DNA from: Azoarcus sp.
Lineage (GTDB): Bacteria; Pseudomonadota; Gammaproteobacteria; Burkholderiales; Rhodocyclaceae
Length of the DNA: 9,194 bases
NCBI GenBank assembly: GCA_031268685.1
Contig: JAIRWW010000198.1
Coordinates: 1-9,194 of the forward strand
Reading direction: 5' to 3'
A program made the position numbers and the translations under genes. Below are positions 6,470-9,194 of the stretch, piece after piece (the stretch's first letter is position 1; every line of letters starts with the position of its first letter). The notes beneath the pieces were generated by a model. The model did not search any database. It saw only the letters and a program-made list of their open reading frames with translations, and was not told where the DNA came from.

Positions 6470-7817
6470 CTTTCGCTCCCGCGTCCTGTCCGGCTTCTTC
6501 CGGTTCGGCTCTTGCGTGATCTTCTACGCTGCCGTGCAAGGCATCCAATACTTCTTCCGCCAGCACGGCAAACGGCACGCGCCTTTGCGCGCCGCCGCCG
6601 CGCAAAGGCTTGATGCCGACATCCATGGATGCTGCCTCATCGTCGCCGATCACCAGCGCAAGCTGAGCGCCACTGCCATCGGCTTTTCTCATCTGCGACT
6701 TGAAGCTTCCTTCCTTGCCGCAATGCAACAAAATACTCAGTCCAACGTCGCGCAAAGCTTCTGCAGCACGAAAAGCCAGCCGCTGCGCCAGTTCGCCATG
6801 ATGCACTACATAAACGTCTGGCGCGGGCCGCGCAATGGCGCACTCGGCCTCGCCGCCTTCCAGCCACAACGAAAGCAGCCGTTCCACCCCCATGGCGAAA
6901 CCTGCCGCCGGCGTGGGCTTGCCTCCGAGCTGCTCCACCAGCGTGTCATAACGCCCACCCGCGCAAACCGTTCCTTGTGCGCCGAGGCGATCCGTTACCC
7001 ACTCGAAAACGGTGCGATTGTAATAGTCGAGACCGCGCACGAGGCGATGATTGACGTTATAAGCGATTCCGGCATCTTGCAGCATCGCCTGCACTGCCTC
7101 GAAGTGCGCGCGCGATGCGTCGCCAAGATGGTCGAGCAGCTTGGGCGCGGCTTCGACGATTTCCTGCAAGGCCGGATTCTTGGTGTCGAGGATGCGCAGC
7201 GGATTGGAATGCAAGCGCCGCAGCCCGTCCTCGTCGAGCGCGTCCCGGTGTTCTTCAAGATAAGCGATCAGCGCCGCACGGTGGCTGGCGCGCTCCTCCG
7301 CTGAACCCAGGGAATTTAGTTCGAGCCGCACATCGGTAAGCCCCAGTTGCCCCCAAAGGCGCGCGCCCATGGCGATGAGTTCCGCATCAATATCGGGACT
7401 ATCAAAACCCAGCGCCTCGACACCGACCTGATGAAACTGGCGATAGCGCCCTTTTTGCGGGCGCTCGTGGCGAAACATCGGCCCTTGGTACCAAAGACGC
7501 TGCCCTCCCCCAGCGGCAGCCGTCAGGCCGTGCTGGATCGCCGCGCGCACACAACCTGCGGTGCCTTCCGGACGCAGGGTCAGTTTCTCGCCGTTCAAGG
7601 CATCCACGAACGAATACATTTCTTTTTCGACGATGTCGGTGACTTCACCGATGGCACGCTGGAAAAGCGGCGTCGGCTCCACGACAGGAAGGCGAATGGG
7701 CCGATAACCGTAGCCTCTCAGGCAATCGCGGACGATGTCCTCGAAGTTCTCCCAGATTTCGGCATCGTCGGGCAAGATGTCGTTCATCCCGCGCACGGCC
7801 TGCAAAGTTTGCGTCAT
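6456..7817 (-). CDS. hisS: Histidine--tRNA ligase (HisRS)
   Basis: HisS is the homodimeric class II cytoplasmic enzyme that charges tRNA-His. The 453-residue product begins with the family's [10 protein letters not shown]. It contains a motif 1 region ([23 protein letters not shown]), TLRPEGTAG near 80-88, motif 2 with [16 protein letters not shown] at 115-130, the histidine-specific [15 protein letters not shown] at 259-273 and AGGRYD at 286-291, and motif 3 [12 protein letters not shown] at 304-315. The C-terminal anticodon-binding domain starts near 333 (DVYVVHHGE) and includes [22 protein letters not shown]. About 25 residues after LDALHG form an acidic, Ala/Gly-rich extension beyond the usual end (E. 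coli HisS is 424 residues). That extension carries the yfgM start and ribosome binding site. The gene lies 23 nt after ispG; GGGAA about 10 nt before the ATG is a plausible, somewhat distant Shine-Dalgarno. Confidence 0.98.
   Translation of the reverse strand: MTQTLQAVRGMNDILPDDAEIWENFEDIVRDCLRGYGYRPIRLPVVEPTPLFQRAIGEVTDIVEKEMYSFVDALNGEKLTLRPEGTAGCVRAAIQHGLTAAAGGGQRLWYQGPMFRHERPQKGRYRQFHQVGVEALGFDSPDIDAELIAMGARLWGQLGLTDVRLELNSLGSAEERASHRAALIAYLEEHRDALDEDGLRRLHSNPLRILDTKNPALQEIVEAAPKLLDHLGDASRAHFEAVQAMLQDAGIAYNVNHRLVRGLDYYNRTVFEWVTDRLGAQGTVCAGGRYDTLVEQLGGKPTPAAGFAMGVERLLSLWLEGGEAECAIARPAPDVYVVHHGELAQRLAFRAAEALRDVGLSILLHCGKEGSFKSQMRKADGSGAQLALVIGDDEAASMDVGIKPLRGGGAQRRVPFAVLAEEVLDALHGSVEDHARAEPEEAGQDAGAKDGSV
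6476..6480 (-). promoter_or_regulatory. yfgM ribosome binding site
   Basis: GGGAG lies 6 nt before the yfgM ATG and is encoded within the last codons of hisS (Ala-Gly-Ala-Lys region). It supports the ATG at 6469 despite the 14-nt overlap with hisS. Confidence 0.65.
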
Positions 7818-7840
7818 TGTTTCATTGTTCCCAGTTGGCT

Positions 7841-9091
7841 TTATGCGTATTTGCGCGCGTAATGGCTAGTGACGTACTCGTCGACTATGGCTGCGAACTC
7901 GTCGGCGATGTCGTCGCCGCGCAGAGTAACCGTTTTTCGTCCATCGACAAAGACCGGCGCAGCCTGCATCTCGCCCGTACCGGGCAAAGAGATGCCTATA
8001 TTGGCATGGCGGCTCTCGCCAGGGCCATTGACCACACACCCCATGACTGCCAACGTCATGTTCTCGACACCGTCGTACCGCTCACGCCACTGCGGCATGC
8101 GCTCACGCACATGGCGCTGGATGCGCGCGGCCAATTCCTGGAAGAAAGTGCTGCCAGTCCGGCCACAGCCGGGGCAGGCCGTCACCATCGGCACAAAGGC
8201 CCGCAGCCCCATGGTCTGCAAAATTTCCTGCGCCACGACGACTTCCTGCGCGCGGCTGCCGCCCGGTTCGGGCGTCAGCGAAACGCGGATCGTGTCGCCA
8301 ATGCCTTCTTCCAGCAACACCGCCAGCGCCGCGGTCGAGGCGACGATCCCCTTGCTGCCCATGCCGGCTTCGGTGAGTCCCAGATGCAGCGGATATTCGC
8401 AACGCCGGGCAAGCTCGCGATAAACCGCGATCAAGTCCTGGACACTGGATACTTTGGCCGAAAGGACGATGCAATCGGCAGCCAGCCCGATACTTTCCGC
8501 CTGCGCCGCCGACTCCAGCGCCGACACGATCAGCGCCTCGCGCATCACCGCCCCGGCGGACAGCGGCGCGCTGCGGGAAGCGTTTTCGTCCATCACGCGG
8601 GCGAGCACCGATGGGTCGAGACTGCCCCAGTTCACTCCGATGCGCACAGGTTTGCCATGCTTACAGGCTAATTCGATGATGTCGGCGAATCGCGTATCGC
8701 GCCGCGCGCCCGCACCGACATTGCCCGGATTGATACGCAGCTTGGCGAGCGCCTCGGCACATGCCGGGTATTTGCCCAGCAGGGCATGACCGTTATAGTG
8801 AAAATCGCCCACCAGCGGCACATCGACGCCCTGCGCGGCAAGGCGCTCGCGGATGTGCGGCACGGCCTGCGCCGCGTCTTCGTTATTGACAGTGATCCGC
8901 ACCAGTTCGGAACCGGCGCGCGCCAGTTCCGCCGTCTGCGCCACAGTGGCGACGACATCGGCGGTATCGGTATTTGTCATTGATTGCACCACCACCGGCG
9001 CATCTGAACCCAGCGCCACATGACCGATACGCACGAGGCGGGCATGCCGCCGCGGAAACGGCGATGCAGACACTAAAAACTGCTCCGTCAT
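7841..9091 (-). CDS. ispG: 4-hydroxy-3-methylbut-2-en-1-yl diphosphate synthase IspG (GcpE)
   Basis: IspG catalyses the penultimate step of the MEP isoprenoid pathway, reductive conversion of MEcPP to HMBPP, using a [4Fe-4S] cluster fed by flavodoxin or ferredoxin. The 416-residue product has the TIM-barrel N-terminal part ([14 protein letters not shown] near 33-46, PLVGDFHYN 92-100, RINPGNVG 119-126, [11 protein letters not shown] 149-159, LGLTEAG 237-243) and the C-terminal cluster domain. The three expected cluster cysteines are Cys306 and Cys309 (CPGCGRT) and Cys352 (GCVVNGPGE), with Glu359 as the likely fourth ligand. It is longer than the 372-residue E. coli enzyme, with extra segments around 168-182, 276-282 and 320-343, a form I recognise from betaproteobacteria. 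The ATG overlaps the rodZ stop (ATGA) and has no evident Shine-Dalgarno, so translation is probably coupled to rodZ. Confidence 0.98.
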   Translation of the reverse strand: MTEQFLVSASPFPRRHARLVRIGHVALGSDAPVVVQSMTNTDTADVVATVAQTAELARAGSELVRITVNNEDAAQAVPHIRERLAAQGVDVPLVGDFHYNGHALLGKYPACAEALAKLRINPGNVGAGARRDTRFADIIELACKHGKPVRIGVNWGSLDPSVLARVMDENASRSAPLSAGAVMREALIVSALESAAQAESIGLAADCIVLSAKVSSVQDLIAVYRELARRCEYPLHLGLTEAGMGSKGIVASTAALAVLLEEGIGDTIRVSLTPEPGGSRAQEVVVAQEILQTMGLRAFVPMVTACPGCGRTGSTFFQELAARIQRHVRERMPQWRERYDGVENMTLAVMGCVVNGPGESRHANIGISLPGTGEMQAAPVFVDGRKTVTLRGDDIADEFAAIVDEYVTSHYARKYA

Positions 9092-9194
9092 TGCAAAGTC
9101 AGGCGGGCAATCCCATCGTTTGCGACATGCGGCATCAAATCGACCGGCTTGCCTTTGTACTCCAACGACACCTTGTCCGCCTTGGCCACCACCA
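9088..9194 (-). CDS. rodZ: RodZ C-terminal end (DUF4115 domain), partial at right edge
   Basis: Only the last 34 codons and the stop are in the window. The readable peptide includes [19 protein letters not shown] and ends GIARLTLQ. This resembles the C-terminal end of the periplasmic DUF4115 domain of RodZ (YfgA), the helix-turn-helix membrane protein that links MreB filaments to the wall-elongation machinery. rodZ normally lies directly before ispG, which supports the call. The TGA stop overlaps the ispG ATG as ATGA. The other two frames of this stretch either stop or give an unlikely Gly/Arg-rich peptide. The domain architecture cannot be checked from this fragment, so the name rests on a short C-terminal match plus gene order. 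Confidence 0.82.
   Translation of the reverse strand, partial: VVAKADKVSLEYKGKPVDLMPHVANDGIARLTLQ

Noticed and set aside
4235..6613. A 792-codon open frame on the plus strand opposite der, bamB, yfgM and the hisS end
   Set aside because: It runs antisense through four firmly identified genes, has no Shine-Dalgarno, and its peptide matches no family I recognise. Long antisense frames are expected from codon bias in GC-rich coding DNA.
7817..8671. A 284-codon open frame on the plus strand opposite ispG
   Set aside because: It is a shadow of ispG, which carries all its catalytic cysteines in the minus-strand frame. The plus-strand product is rich in Arg and His with no family features.
1..9194. 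A mobile element, phage, defence or other accessory system
   Set aside because: All ten genes are conserved housekeeping genes in a familiar order on one strand, with no integrase, transposase, direct repeats, or change in base use that would suggest an insertion.

Overview
The window is a block of core chromosome with ten genes, all on the minus strand. In transcription order (right to left) they are rodZ (3' end only), ispG, hisS, yfgM, bamB, der, hfq, hflX, hflK and hflC (5' part only). The joined order rodZ-ispG-hisS-yfgM-bamB-der-hfq-hflX-hflK-hflC is a known betaproteobacterial arrangement; in enterobacteria hfq-hflX-hflK-hflC follows miaA instead. GC-rich coding sequence, a near-canonical Hfq core, a roughly 416-residue IspG with extra internal segments, and an NKAE motif in the first G domain of Der all fit a betaproteobacterium. 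Genus cannot be named from this sequence.

Layout: rodZ and ispG overlap by 4 nt (ATGA). ispG-hisS is 23 nt, hisS and yfgM overlap by 14 nt, yfgM-bamB is 3 nt, and bamB-der is 27 nt. Then comes the only sizeable non-coding stretch, 118 nt between der and hfq (3217-3334). hfq-hflX is 24 nt. hflX and hflK either overlap by 4 nt or are 14 nt apart, depending on the hflK start. hflK and hflC share one base (TGATG). This packing suggests one long transcription unit, with a probable extra entry point just before hfq. No stretch over 300 nt lacks a gene. I saw no tRNA, rRNA, insertion sequence, CRISPR array or convincing rho-independent terminator.

Functionally the right half serves the envelope and basic metabolism: cell-shape protein RodZ, isoprenoid synthesis by IspG, histidyl-tRNA charging by HisS, and membrane or outer-membrane biogenesis by YfgM and BamB. 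Der, a 50S-assembly GTPase, links to the left half, which covers RNA regulation and quality control: Hfq, the ribosome-rescue GTPase HflX, and HflK/HflC, which surround and modulate the FtsH protease.

I found no previously undescribed system. The points worth a second look are modest: initiation-region signals in front of hfq, missing Shine-Dalgarno sequences on der and hflX, poly-A8 tracts in hflX and hflK, a Cys-containing HflX tail, and a hisS 3' extension that carries the yfgM ribosome binding site.
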